NCBI GenBank assembly: GCA_021159825.1
Contig: JAGHDR010000007.1
Location: 1-6,321, forward strand
Reading direction: 5' to 3'
Origin: Deltaproteobacteria bacterium
Lineage (GTDB): Bacteria > Desulfobacterota > DSM-4660 > Desulfatiglandales > Desulfatiglandaceae
Length of the DNA stretch: 6,321 nt
Shown: piece by piece, positions 1 through 6,303 of the stretch
Position numbering within the stretch: the first letter of the stretch is position 1
How the letters are laid out: every line of letters begins with the position of its first letter
Position numbers and translations under genes: made by a program
Notes under the pieces: generated by a model
Database searches by the model: none
What the model saw: the letters and a program-made list of their open reading frames with translations, nothing else
What the model was told of the DNA's origin: nothing

Positions 1-163
1 GGCCAAAAATATGCAGCCATCATGTCTTTAGCCCCTTGCCTACAGCCCTTTTCGGAACTTTAGTTTGGTAAATATACACGCAACTTCTCGACCGTTCCCA
101 GCAAGGTGAATTTCCAGTCTTGGTTGCTCACCTGTTTCTTGTCGCTGAAATAAAATGTTTTTA
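1..163. other. Upstream stretch without a recognisable gene
   Basis: I see no supportable gene here. Two edge possibilities are too short to call. On the + strand, frame 1 is open from base 1 to a TAG at 61-63, which could be the last 20 codons of an upstream gene. On the - strand, two adjacent ATG codons (23-21 and 20-18) follow a GGGG-containing SD-like stretch (AAGGGG, 37-32) at 8-nt spacing, so a divergent gene could start there; only about 7 codons are visible. The remainder, up to the promoter, is AT-rich with no clear signals. Confidence 0.4.
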
Positions 164-192
164 TTGACAACACGGGTGGATTTTAAATAAAA
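164..192 (+). promoter_or_regulatory. Candidate sigma-70-type promoter of the thi operon
   Basis: A perfect -35 hexamer TTGACA lies at 164-169. The -10 region is weaker: AATAAA (186-191, 16-nt spacing) or ATAAAA (187-192, 17-nt spacing) in an AT-rich run. Transcription would start shortly before the TPP aptamer at 207, the expected geometry for a riboswitch-controlled operon. A 7-bp AT-only inverted repeat (149-155 with 159-165) overlaps the first bases of the -35. The position is inferred from motif and context only. Confidence 0.55.
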
Positions 193-206
193 GGATATAG
201 TTAGCC

Positions 207-295
207 CACTGGGGGTGCTTTTATCAAAAGCTGAGAGAAGTTGAAAACTTCAACCCTTGGAACCTGATACGGTTAGTACCGGCGTAGGGAAAGTG
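207..295 (+). ncRNA. TPP riboswitch (THI element) aptamer
   Basis: This RNA aptamer binds thiamine pyrophosphate and turns down the downstream thi genes when the cofactor is plentiful. All the conserved pieces are visible. P1 pairs 207-210 (CACT) with 292-295 (AGTG). P2 pairs GGGT (213-216) with ACCC (253-256). P3 is a 6-bp stem GCTTTT/AAAAGC (217-222 with 226-231). The signature CTGAGA sits at 231-236. An optional P3a hairpin of 6 bp follows (237-242 with 246-251, loop GAA). The pyrophosphate-sensing half reads AACCTGATACGG...ACCGGCGTAGGGAAAG (261-293), with P4 CCT/AGG (263-265 with 286-288) and P5 CGGT/ACCG (270-273 with 278-281). It lies about 145 nt before thiS, and every gene of the operon is a thiamine gene, which fits the assignment. 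Confidence 0.97.
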
Positions 296-358
296 TATAT
301 AAAGCTTCAACTCCTTAGGTTTTTATCCTTTCTTTTTATCCCGAAAAATCAAATCCAA

Positions 359-406
359 CCGTTCAGGTGACATGAAAAAGCACAGGTAACCGTAAACCCT
401 GAACGG
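359..406 (+). promoter_or_regulatory. Leader hairpin between TPP aptamer and thiS (possible expression platform)
   Basis: CCGTTCAGG (359-367) and CCTGAACGG (398-406) form a perfect 9-bp inverted repeat enclosing 30 nt. It lies in the leader about 24 nt upstream of the thiS SD (GGAGG, 430-434). No T-run follows the 3' arm, so it does not look like an intrinsic terminator. If it belongs to the riboswitch's expression platform, it would act at the level of translation or RNA stability, or be an alternative (anti-sequestering) structure. The repeat is seen in the sequence; the regulatory role is inferred. Confidence 0.4.
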
Positions 407-438
407 CTACAGGCAGAGGGTTATGATTTGGAGGTTTT

Positions 439-636
439 ATGAAAATAGACCTGAACGGGAAAAAAGTTAAATCAGTAAGCAAAACCCTTATGGATCTTGT
501 CATAGAGAAGGACCTTGATCCCAATTCCCTGATTGCTGAAGTCAATTTTGAAGTGATCAGGCAGGATACCTGGAAGGATGTCTCCATCAAAGACGGGGAT
601 AATATTGAGCTGTTAAGTTTTGTGGGGGGAGGATAA
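439..636 (+). CDS. thiS: Sulfur carrier protein ThiS
   Basis: ThiS is the small ubiquitin-like protein that carries sulfur for the thiazole ring. ThiF adenylates its C-terminal glycine, which becomes a thiocarboxylate and is used by ThiG. The product is 65 aa, the usual ThiS length, with a beta-grasp-like pattern starting MKIDLNGK and the family's ending, a hydrophobic stretch followed by FVGGG as the last five residues. The required Gly-Gly end is intact. The ATG is preceded by a strong GGAGG at 430-434 with 4-nt spacing. It is the first gene of the operon, directly under the TPP riboswitch leader, and its TAA stop (634-636) touches the thiG start. The identification is firm because of the terminal glycines and the position next to thiG. 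Confidence 0.96.
   Translation: MKIDLNGKKVKSVSKTLMDLVIEKDLDPNSLIAEVNFEVIRQDTWKDVSIKDGDNIELLSFVGGG
625..633 (+). promoter_or_regulatory. Shine-Dalgarno of thiG embedded in the thiS glycine tail codons
   Basis: The three glycine codons ending ThiS (GGG GGA GGA, 625-633) form a purine-rich SD-like tract lying 3-6 nt before the thiG ATG at 637, depending on which register pairs with the anti-SD. The functional C-terminus of ThiS and the start signal for its partner ThiG are thus the same bases, implying translational coupling. The overlap is seen directly; the coupling is inferred. Confidence 0.7.
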
Positions 637-1431
637 ATGCTGGATATCAAACCGGATTTTAAAAATGATACGCTCTGCCTGGGAGATGTTGAATTTACAA
701 ACCGCCTGTTCACCGGAACGGGAAAGTTTGCATCAAGGGAACTCATCACACCCATGCTGGAGGCAAGCGGCTCCCAAATGATAACGGTTGCCTTGCGACG
801 GGTTGATCCAAATGCAGGCAAGGAAAATATATTAAATTATATTCCCGGTTCGGTGACGCTGTTGCCCAATACATCCGGGGCCAGAACCGCACAGGAAGCG
901 GTCCGTATTGCAAGAATTGCAAGGGAAGCCGGATGTGGAAAGTTCATTAAAATAGAGGTGATTACGGATATGAAATATTTGTTGCCGAACAATCACGAAA
1001 CGCTCAAGGCAACACAAATACTGGCAAAGGAAGGATTTTTCGTTTTACCCTACATGATGCCGGATATTACCGTGACCCAACAACTCTATGATGCCGGGGC
1101 CGCGGCAGTCATGCCCCTTGGTTCCCCCATCGGGACCAACCGGGGACTTGAAATGAAGCCCATGATCAAAATGCTCATTGAGATCAGTAAAATCCCTGTG
1201 GTGGTGGATGCAGGCATCGGCAGGCCTTCCCATGCAGCGGAAGCCATGGAAATGGGCGCGGATGCTGTGCTTGTCAATACCGCCATTGCAACCAGTCAGG
1301 ATCCGGTTTTAGCGGGACAAGCCTTTTCCCTGGCTGTGGAAGCAGGCAGAATGGCCTATCTTTCCAATATGGCAGACAAAAAAGCGTATGCCGAAAGCTC
1401 TTCGCCTTTGACCGGATTTTTGAGGGAGTGA
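637..1431 (+). CDS. thiG: Thiazole synthase ThiG
   Basis: ThiG is a cytoplasmic TIM-barrel enzyme that builds the thiazole phosphate moiety from 1-deoxy-D-xylulose 5-phosphate, dehydroglycine and the thiocarboxylate of ThiS. The product is 264 aa, the normal size. Visible family motifs are the N-terminal LFTGTGKF (24-31), TVALRRV (50-56) and [14 protein letters not shown] (75-88). The KIEVI segment (105-109) supplies Lys105, the position of the Schiff-base lysine. Later motifs are LPYMMPD, the phosphate-site stretch around [21 protein letters not shown], and [11 protein letters not shown] near the C-terminus. Nothing is missing. The start abuts the thiS stop, and the next gene, thiH, provides the dehydroglycine, so substrate supply and ring formation are encoded side by side. 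Confidence 0.97.
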   Translation: MLDIKPDFKNDTLCLGDVEFTNRLFTGTGKFASRELITPMLEASGSQMITVALRRVDPNAGKENILNYIPGSVTLLPNTSGARTAQEAVRIARIAREAGCGKFIKIEVITDMKYLLPNNHETLKATQILAKEGFFVLPYMMPDITVTQQLYDAGAAAVMPLGSPIGTNRGLEMKPMIKMLIEISKIPVVVDAGIGRPSHAAEAMEMGADAVLVNTAIATSQDPVLAGQAFSLAVEAGRMAYLSNMADKKAYAESSSPLTGFLRE

Positions 1432-1435
1432 TCAG

Positions 1436-2541
1436 ATGTCATTTATGAACCGGGTAAACGAGTTTGAATCCTTTGATTTTGACGGTTATTTTCAGTCCGT
1501 TACAACGGCTGATATCGAAACATCCCTAAATCGGGACCACCTTGAACCTTATGATCTTCTCAATCTTTTATCCAAACCGGCCCAAATGTTTTTAGAAGAG
1601 ATGGCCCAAAAAGCAAGGTTAATCACCCAGCAGTATTTTGGAAGAACCATCGGGCTTTATGCCCCCATGTATATTTCCGATTACTGCTCCAATCACTGCA
1701 CCTATTGTGGGTTCAATACCGCTATGAATTTTAAAAGAACCGGCTTTCCATAGCGGAAATTGAACAGGAAGCAAAGGTGATTGCAGACACGGGTATTCGC
1801 CACATCCTTGTCCTGACCGGAGAAGCGCCTGCCAAGACCCCGATGTCATATCTGAAAGAAGCCGTCGGGGTCTTGAAAAAGCATTTTTCCTCCGTTGCCC
1901 TTGAGATATTTCCCATGGATGAAGAAGAGTATCGTATCCTGAAAAAGGCAGGTGCGGATTCTTTGACCGTATACCAGGAAGTATATGACCGGAGGATTTA
2001 TAAAGAGGTCCATCCAAAGGGAAGAAAATCAGACTACTTCTATCGGTTGTTGACCCCTGAAAGGGGGGCAAAATCAGGGTACAGGGCTGTCAATATCGGG
2101 ACTTTGTTCGGTCTTGGCGAACCAAGGCCGGAAGCCTTTATGGCAGGTCTGCACGCCGAATATCTTGAGAAGAAATTCCCGGATGTGGAGATTTCCCTGT
2201 CCCTTCCCAGGATGACAAAAGCAAAGGGGGGGATTGAACCGAAATATCTGCTTACGGATATCGGTTTTGTTCAGTTTATGCTGGCCTGGCGGCTGTTTAT
2301 GCCAAGGCTCGGGATCACCATATCCACAAGGGAGTCTGCTTTTTTCAGGGACAAGCTTATTCATCTGGGGGCTACACGGTATTCGGCGGGATCTAAAACC
2401 GATGTCGGCGGATATGCCTTAAAAGCCGATGATGCGACGGTTCAGTTTGAAGTTACGGATACCCGAAGCGTGGAAGAAATAACACAGATGATCCGGCAAA
2501 ATGGGTATCAGCCGGTTTTCAAAGACTGGGAGATTTTCTGA
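1436..2541 (+). pseudogene. thiH: 2-iminoacetate synthase ThiH, disrupted by a single-base frameshift
   Basis: ThiH is a radical-SAM tyrosine lyase that makes dehydroglycine (2-iminoacetate) for ThiG, releasing p-cresol; it is the anaerobic counterpart of ThiO. The N-terminal piece (1436-1753, 105 codons) holds the radical-SAM cluster motif CSNHCTYC (Cys84, Cys88, Cys91) and then stops at TAG 1751-1753. The rest of the protein continues in the -1 frame. It is readable from about 1735, with IAEIEQEAKVIADTG starting at 1750, through HILVLTGE, the EIFPMDEEEY and YQEVYD segments, SLPRM and AGSKTDVGGY, to TGA 2539-2541. Restoring one base in 1736-1747 (for example one T in the TTT at 1745-1747) gives a 368-aa protein of normal length. 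The start ATG has GGGAG at 1424-1428 with 7-nt spacing. No classical slippery heptamer fits, so mutation or sequencing error is likelier than programmed frameshifting. A shorter product could start at GTG 1777 but would lack the cluster. Confidence 0.93.
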
Positions 2542-3746
2542 TGAAAATCGGTATAGCAGGGATCGGCGGCATTGGATCGAACGTGGCAAGACACCTTGCC
2601 CAGGCCCGGGTGAAAGAGATCAAGATTGTGGATTTCGATCGTGTTGAAGCGTCAAATCTCAACCGGCAGTTTTATTTTCTCTCCCAGGTTGGAGAAAAAA
2701 AGACCGACAGTCTTGAAAAAAACCTTAAGGATATCTTTCCGGAAATGGTCATTGAAAAGATTGAAAAGAAAATTGAGCCGAAGGATGCAAGGATGCTGTT
2801 TTCAGACTGCAGCATTGTCGTGGAAGGATTTGACACTAAAAATTTGAAAAAAATGATCATTGAAGAACTTTCCGGAACCGGCCCGTTTGTGGTGTCGGCC
2901 TCCGGCATTGCCGGCGAAAATATGGATGGGGTGACAACCAGAAAATTGGGCAACTGCCGCATCGTCGGGGATTTTATATCCGACCAGGACGAGTTTACGC
3001 TTTTCCCGCCAAAAATCGCCATGGTGGCATCGGTCATGGCAGGGATTGTTTTACGACATGCAAAGGATAAAATAAATAAAGGAAGGGGAAATGAATTCTT
3101 GCCTCCTTTTTCCCGGCAGCTTCCCCACGGCATCTACGGCATTTTAGGGGAAAAGTTCTCCCTTGGGCGAACCAATGTGGAGGTGGCAAAACAGATGGTA
3201 AATGCCGGAATTGATATCCTCCAGTACCGCGAAAAGTTAAAGGATAAAAGTCATAAAGAAATGTATGATCAGTGCCGTGATATCCGCAAAATCACTGAAG
3301 ATGCAGGCGTTCCCTTTATTGTCAATGATTATGCCGACATTGCTCTGATGGTGGGCGCCGACGGCATTCACAGGGGGCAGGATGATCTTCCCGTTAAAGC
3401 CCTTCGGGAAATTGCCCCCCACATGATGATAGGATGTTCCACCCATTCGCTTGAACAGGCAAAAAACGCCGTAGAGGACGGGGCGGATTACATCGGCGTG
3501 GGGCCCATATTTACCACCCGGACCAAGGAGGATGTCTGCGATGCCGTGGGGCTTGAATACCTTGAACATGTTGTCAAAACCCATGATATCCCCTTTGTGG
3601 CCATTGGCGGGATAAAACGGCACAATTTAAGGGACGTCCTGTCAAGTGGCGCCAAAACCGTATGTCTGGTCACCGAAATTATCGGGGCTGAAAATATTGA
3701 AAAAAGCATCAAAGAAATAAGGAATTTATTAGGAGAGTATCAATGA
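2541..3746 (+). CDS. thiF/thiE: Fused ThiF (ThiS adenylyltransferase) - ThiE (thiamine-phosphate synthase)
   Basis: This 401-aa protein joins two thiamine enzymes. Residues 1 to about 175 are a ThiF/E1-like adenylyltransferase that activates the ThiS C-terminus with ATP. They show the nucleotide-binding GIGGIGSN (7-14), [15 protein letters not shown] (29-43, with Arg42), Lys53/Lys54 and Asp98 in EGFD. It resembles the short 'family 2' ThiF; no CxxC pairs are present, so the zinc site of E. coli ThiF is absent. Residues about 196-401 are a complete ThiE TIM barrel that couples HMP-PP with thiazole phosphate. Its motifs are QYREK (228-232), [20 protein letters not shown] (261-280), the GP.FTTRTK loop (321-329) and AIGGI (354-358). 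The linker is about 176-195. The ATG overlaps the thiH stop by one base (TGATG) with GGGAG at 2528-2532; the stop overlaps thiC. It is one continuous frame, so the fusion is genuine as read. Confidence 0.94.
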   Translation: MKIGIAGIGGIGSNVARHLAQARVKEIKIVDFDRVEASNLNRQFYFLSQVGEKKTDSLEKNLKDIFPEMVIEKIEKKIEPKDARMLFSDCSIVVEGFDTKNLKKMIIEELSGTGPFVVSASGIAGENMDGVTTRKLGNCRIVGDFISDQDEFTLFPPKIAMVASVMAGIVLRHAKDKINKGRGNEFLPPFSRQLPHGIYGILGEKFSLGRTNVEVAKQMVNAGIDILQYREKLKDKSHKEMYDQCRDIRKITEDAGVPFIVNDYADIALMVGADGIHRGQDDLPVKALREIAPHMMIGCSTHSLEQAKNAVEDGADYIGVGPIFTTRTKEDVCDAVGLEYLEHVVKTHDIPFVAIGGIKRHNLRDVLSSGAKTVCLVTEIIGAENIEKSIKEIRNLLGEYQ

Positions 3747-5026
3747 AGGAATCTTACACAACCCAGATGGATGCGGCAAGAAAAGGAATTCTCACCCCTC
3801 AGATGAAAGAGGTGCTTGAAAATGAACCCATATCACAACCCGATCTCATGGAAAAACTTGCCGAGGGCCGTATCGTCATCCCTGCCAATCGGAATCATCT
3901 CTGCCTTAAGGCGGCAGGCGTTGGGGCCGGGCTTAAAACCAAGATCAATGTAAACCTGGGGGTATCCAAAGATGTCTGTTCCTTTGATGCGGAAATGAAC
4001 AAGGCTAAACTGGCCCTTGAGTACAAAGCAGATGCGGTGATGGATTTAAGCGTGTCCGGAGATACTGAGGGATTCAGAAAAAGATTGGTTGAAGAAATAC
4101 CTGTCATGATAGGGACTGTGCCCATTTATGATACCCTGACCCGGACAGGCAAACCCGCAGAAGAGATTACCATTGAAGACTGGTTTAAGACCGTTGAAAT
4201 CCATGCCCTAAATGGGATCGATTTTATCACTATCCATGCCGGACTGAATCGAAAGTGTGCGGCAAGCCTTAAAACAAACAGGCGGCTTTGCGGTATTGTC
4301 AGCAGGGGTGGGGCCATCCTGTTTGAGTGGATGGAAAAAACAGGGAATGAAAATCCGTTTTATGAACATTTCGACCGGCTTCTTGATATCTGTGAAGTAT
4401 ATGATGTCTGTATCAGTCTTGGGGACGGACTTCGGCCCGGCGCCATTAAAGATTCGACCGATGCGCCCCAGATAGAAGAACTGATCACCCTTGGAGAGCT
4501 GACCCGGCGGGCTTGGGAAAGAAATGTTCAGGTTATGATAGAGGGTCCCGGCCATGTGCCCCTACATGAGATTGAAATGAATATGAAACTGCAAAAGAAA
4601 CTCTGCCATAATGCACCCTTTTATGTTTTAGGACCGCTTGTGACTGACATCGCTCCCGGTTATGATCATATCACTTCCGCCATCGGAGGAGCGCTTGCGG
4701 CCATGCACGGTGCGGATTTCCTCTGCTATGTCACGCCTGCCGAACACCTCCGACTGCCGACTGCCGATGATGTGAAAGAAGGGATCATGGCCTCAAGAAT
4801 TGCCGCCCATGCCGGGGACCTTGCCAAAGGAATAAAGGATGCAGATACCATCGATCATAAAATGAGCAGGGCAAGGGGAGAACTCGACTGGGAAGGGCAG
4901 TTTGACTGTGCCATAGATCCTGAAAAGGCCCGTGAGTATAGAAAATCCTCCGAGCCGGCTGAAAAGGACGTATGCACCATGTGCGGTGATTTCTGTGCTG
5001 TAAAGAGAGTGGGAGACTTGTTATAA
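3743..5026 (+). CDS. thiC: Phosphomethylpyrimidine synthase ThiC (short form)
   Basis: ThiC is a radical-SAM enzyme with a non-canonical C-terminal cluster motif. It converts the purine intermediate AIR to HMP-P, the pyrimidine half of thiamine, with formate and CO by-products. The product is 427 aa, the short form lacking the extra N-terminal domain of the roughly 600-aa enterobacterial and Bacillus proteins. Visible landmarks are DAVMDLS (97-103), [10 protein letters not shown] (123-132), SLGDGLRPG (225-233), EGPGHVP (267-273), APFYVLGPL (291-299), [11 protein letters not shown] (302-312) and CYVTPAEHL (328-336). His271 and His335 are the probable metal ligands. The [4Fe-4S] cysteines are C411, C414 and C418 in CTMCGDFC, spaced CX2CX3C rather than the textbook CX2CX4C. 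The start overlaps the thiFE stop in ATGA, with AGGAGA at 3731-3736. It is the last gene of the operon. Confidence 0.97.
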   Translation: MKESYTTQMDAARKGILTPQMKEVLENEPISQPDLMEKLAEGRIVIPANRNHLCLKAAGVGAGLKTKINVNLGVSKDVCSFDAEMNKAKLALEYKADAVMDLSVSGDTEGFRKRLVEEIPVMIGTVPIYDTLTRTGKPAEEITIEDWFKTVEIHALNGIDFITIHAGLNRKCAASLKTNRRLCGIVSRGGAILFEWMEKTGNENPFYEHFDRLLDICEVYDVCISLGDGLRPGAIKDSTDAPQIEELITLGELTRRAWERNVQVMIEGPGHVPLHEIEMNMKLQKKLCHNAPFYVLGPLVTDIAPGYDHITSAIGGALAAMHGADFLCYVTPAEHLRLPTADDVKEGIMASRIAAHAGDLAKGIKDADTIDHKMSRARGELDWEGQFDCAIDPEKAREYRKSSEPAEKDVCTMCGDFCAVKRVGDLL

Positions 5027-5036
5027 CCGTATGCCC

Positions 5037-5067
5037 ATGCCTGAATTCACCATTGTGAATATGGCAT
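5037..5067. terminator. Hairpin between convergent thiC and UMP kinase genes (weak terminator candidate)
   Basis: A 6-bp stem ATTCAC/GTGAAT (5045-5050 with 5055-5060, loop CATT) is topped onto an outer 5-bp stem ATGCC/GGCAT (5037-5041 with 5063-5067), with a small internal loop between them. It starts 11 nt after the thiC stop and lies 33 nt beyond the end of the convergent gene. No T-run follows on either strand, so it is not a standard intrinsic terminator. It could be a 3'-end stabilising hairpin or act together with Rho. The structure is seen; the role is inferred. Confidence 0.4.
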
Positions 5068-5099
5068 AGCTGTCGGGGTCTTTAATCTGCCGGTTGGGA

Positions 5100-5780
5100 T
5101 TACCGAGAGGTAATGGTCGTTCCCTTGAAGGGTGCCCCCCTAAGGAGTTTCTCAAGATTGTCCACATCATTTCCGATGATGACCACCTCTAACCCCAATG
5201 CCTCTCCCTCTCTGGATGCTATTGGGTCAAACGGCATGTTCAGCCCGGGATCCCATTCATCTCCAACCAGTTTTCTGAACTCGGACCATGATATTTCCGT
5301 GAGTTTCTCGGCATTTGGATACTTTTTCGGATCAGCGCTGTAAACATGATCGATGTTGGACATATTGATGACCCTGACGGCCCCAAACCGCCTGGCTAAC
5401 TGTACTGCGCGCAGATCCGTAGAACTTCCCGGTTCAAATCCGGCGCCGATAACAACCCGCTTCGATCCATCGATTCTTTCATCAGGGTCATGGATCACTT
5501 TTTCGTGGGCCTCATCCCCGAAAATCGACCGGACCAGTTCGGCATTCAGCCGGGTGGCGCTGATCCCGATCCAGTCAAGATCCTCGTTAGGTATCTCCGC
5601 TGTTTCCCTTGCCGCGTTTTGATAGTTCCTGCAGATCTTTCCGCCCCCGCAGATGACGATAAACCGCTCATCTTTCAGGTTCTGGATAATCTCTTTGAAC
5701 ATCTTCAAAAATGGTACGTCAATCTCCTCCGGTACGATGATTGACCCCCCCAACGAAATAACAACTGTCTTTGCTCCCAT
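5100..5780 (-). CDS. UMP kinase, archaeal-type (amino acid kinase family)
   Basis: This is probably a cytoplasmic kinase that phosphorylates UMP to UDP with ATP. The 226-aa product has the amino-acid-kinase fold signatures in order: VVISLGGS (6-13), CGGGK (44-48), DWIGISATRLNA (69-80), GAGFEPGSSTD (112-122), NIDHVYSADPKKYP (142-155) and the C-terminal GLNMPFDPIAS (179-189). The ATR.NA and EPG.STD blocks and the short length match the archaeal-type UMP kinase rather than bacterial PyrH, which is about 240 aa with a different acceptor region. Related molybdenum-storage subunits share the fold but are usually longer, so that remains an alternative. I chose ATG 5780-5778 because AGGTG (5791-5787) lies 6 nt before it; a GTG at 5789-5787, three codons upstream, lies inside that SD. 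The gene converges on thiC and has no obvious functional link to thiamine. Confidence 0.85.
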   Translation of the reverse strand: MGAKTVVISLGGSIIVPEEIDVPFLKMFKEIIQNLKDERFIVICGGGKICRNYQNAARETAEIPNEDLDWIGISATRLNAELVRSIFGDEAHEKVIHDPDERIDGSKRVVIGAGFEPGSSTDLRAVQLARRFGAVRVINMSNIDHVYSADPKKYPNAEKLTEISWSEFRKLVGDEWDPGLNMPFDPIASREGEALGLEVVIIGNDVDNLEKLLRGAPFKGTTITSR

Positions 5781-5786
5781 CTTTAT

Positions 5787-5793
5787 CACCTCT
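5787..5793 (-). promoter_or_regulatory. Shine-Dalgarno deciding the UMP kinase start
   Basis: On the - strand AGAGGTG (5793-5787) is followed by 6 nt and ATG at 5780. The longest open frame begins at the GTG that ends this motif, which would leave that start without a SD of its own, so the ATG is preferred. Confidence 0.65.
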
Positions 5794-6112
5794 TTTTAAA
5801 TTTCACCTGCCAGGCGTTTGGTACTCAGAGCCTGAATCCCGCTGGGCGGGGAACATTTGAATGCTTGCTTTACACATTACCCAAAATAGATTAAAAGGGG
5901 CAAGATCTCTTTTTTTGCAGGATATGAAATGGGTTCCGATTTCTCACATTCATCTTTAATCGTATTGGTCATCGGTATTCAGGTCTTGATTTGGTATTGT
6001 TAATTTAGTATGGTTAGAAGCTCATTGTTCCATTTGATCATTAAAAGCATGTAGGTTAATTGGTTTTCCCGCTTTCGTTCGGGCACTACCTATTCAACTG
6101 AACCCGTGCTAA
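5794..6112. other. Intergenic region without a convincing gene
   Basis: No supportable coding region is seen on either strand in this AT-rich stretch between the divergent UMP kinase gene and the gene at 6304. It should hold the promoter of the kinase gene on the - strand, but I find no strong hexamer pair for it. A small GC hairpin, CCCGC/GCGGG (5838-5842 with 5846-5850, loop TGG), would fall in that gene's leader. Another short palindromic patch, CCCG...CGGG, occurs near 6068-6083. A T-run at about 5911-5917 has no hairpin in front of it. Confidence 0.5.
5986..6014 (+). promoter_or_regulatory. Weak promoter candidate for the gene starting at 6304
   Basis: TTGATT (5986-5991) and TATGGT (6009-6014) are separated by 17 nt, each matching four of six consensus bases. 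It faces the downstream + strand gene. If used, the transcript would have a leader of almost 300 nt including the whole inverted-repeat element. The motif match is modest and could be chance in AT-rich DNA. Confidence 0.25.
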
Positions 6113-6291
6113 GGGCCTCGGCAAAAAATAAATACACCATCCGGCTTGTCCTTTGGTCCGTCTATTGCGTTGTATCCACCAGCACATATCCACAAAATAT
6201 GCACAGGCGGATGCGCTTTGCCTGATTTTATACAAAACCGGCGAACCAAAATACGGCGCAATCCGGCGCATTTATTTTTTTTCCGAGACCC
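6113..6291. repeat. 179-bp imperfect inverted-repeat element (MITE-like or large structured leader)
   Basis: The ends are inverted copies: 6113-6133 begins GGGCCTCGGC then A6-TAAAT, and the reverse complement of 6270-6291 begins GGGTCTCGG then A8-TAAAT. They differ by two substitutions and one base of length. The symmetry continues inward: TTTGGTCCG (6152-6160) against CGAACCAAA (6242-6250), and TTGTAT (6170-6175) against ATACAA (6230-6235). The tip branches into small hairpins, including CAGGC/GCCTG (6204-6208 with 6220-6224). TAA flanks both ends directly (6110-6112 and 6292-6294), as a short target duplication might. No transposase is present. Short - strand open frames across it are best explained by the palindrome. 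A non-autonomous MITE-type insertion is my preferred reading; a structured 5' leader of the next gene is the alternative. Confidence 0.6.
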
Positions 6292-6303
6292 TAAGGAGTG
6301 GTT

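Noticed and set aside
372..389. Five-codon open frame (MKKHR) inside the leader hairpin, possible leader peptide
   Set aside because: The only SD-like bases (AGGTGA, 365-370) are 1 nt from the ATG, far too close, and the codons show no regulatory run; likely chance.
363..821. 152-codon - strand open frame opposite thiS and the start of thiG
   Set aside because: It lies wholly antisense to two firmly identified genes and the leader, with low-complexity-like composition; a shadow frame.
1729..1750. Programmed -1 ribosomal frameshift in thiH
   Set aside because: The shift direction is right, but no X XXY YYZ heptamer with re-pairing of both tRNAs is present and no clear downstream stimulatory stem was seen; an indel is simpler.
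2672..3133. 153-codon - strand open frame opposite the ThiF domain
   Set aside because: Antisense to a strongly conserved coding region, with no family motifs of its own.
5911..5917. T-run read as an intrinsic terminator
   Set aside because: No GC-rich hairpin precedes it on the + strand, and there is no gene upstream on that strand to terminate.
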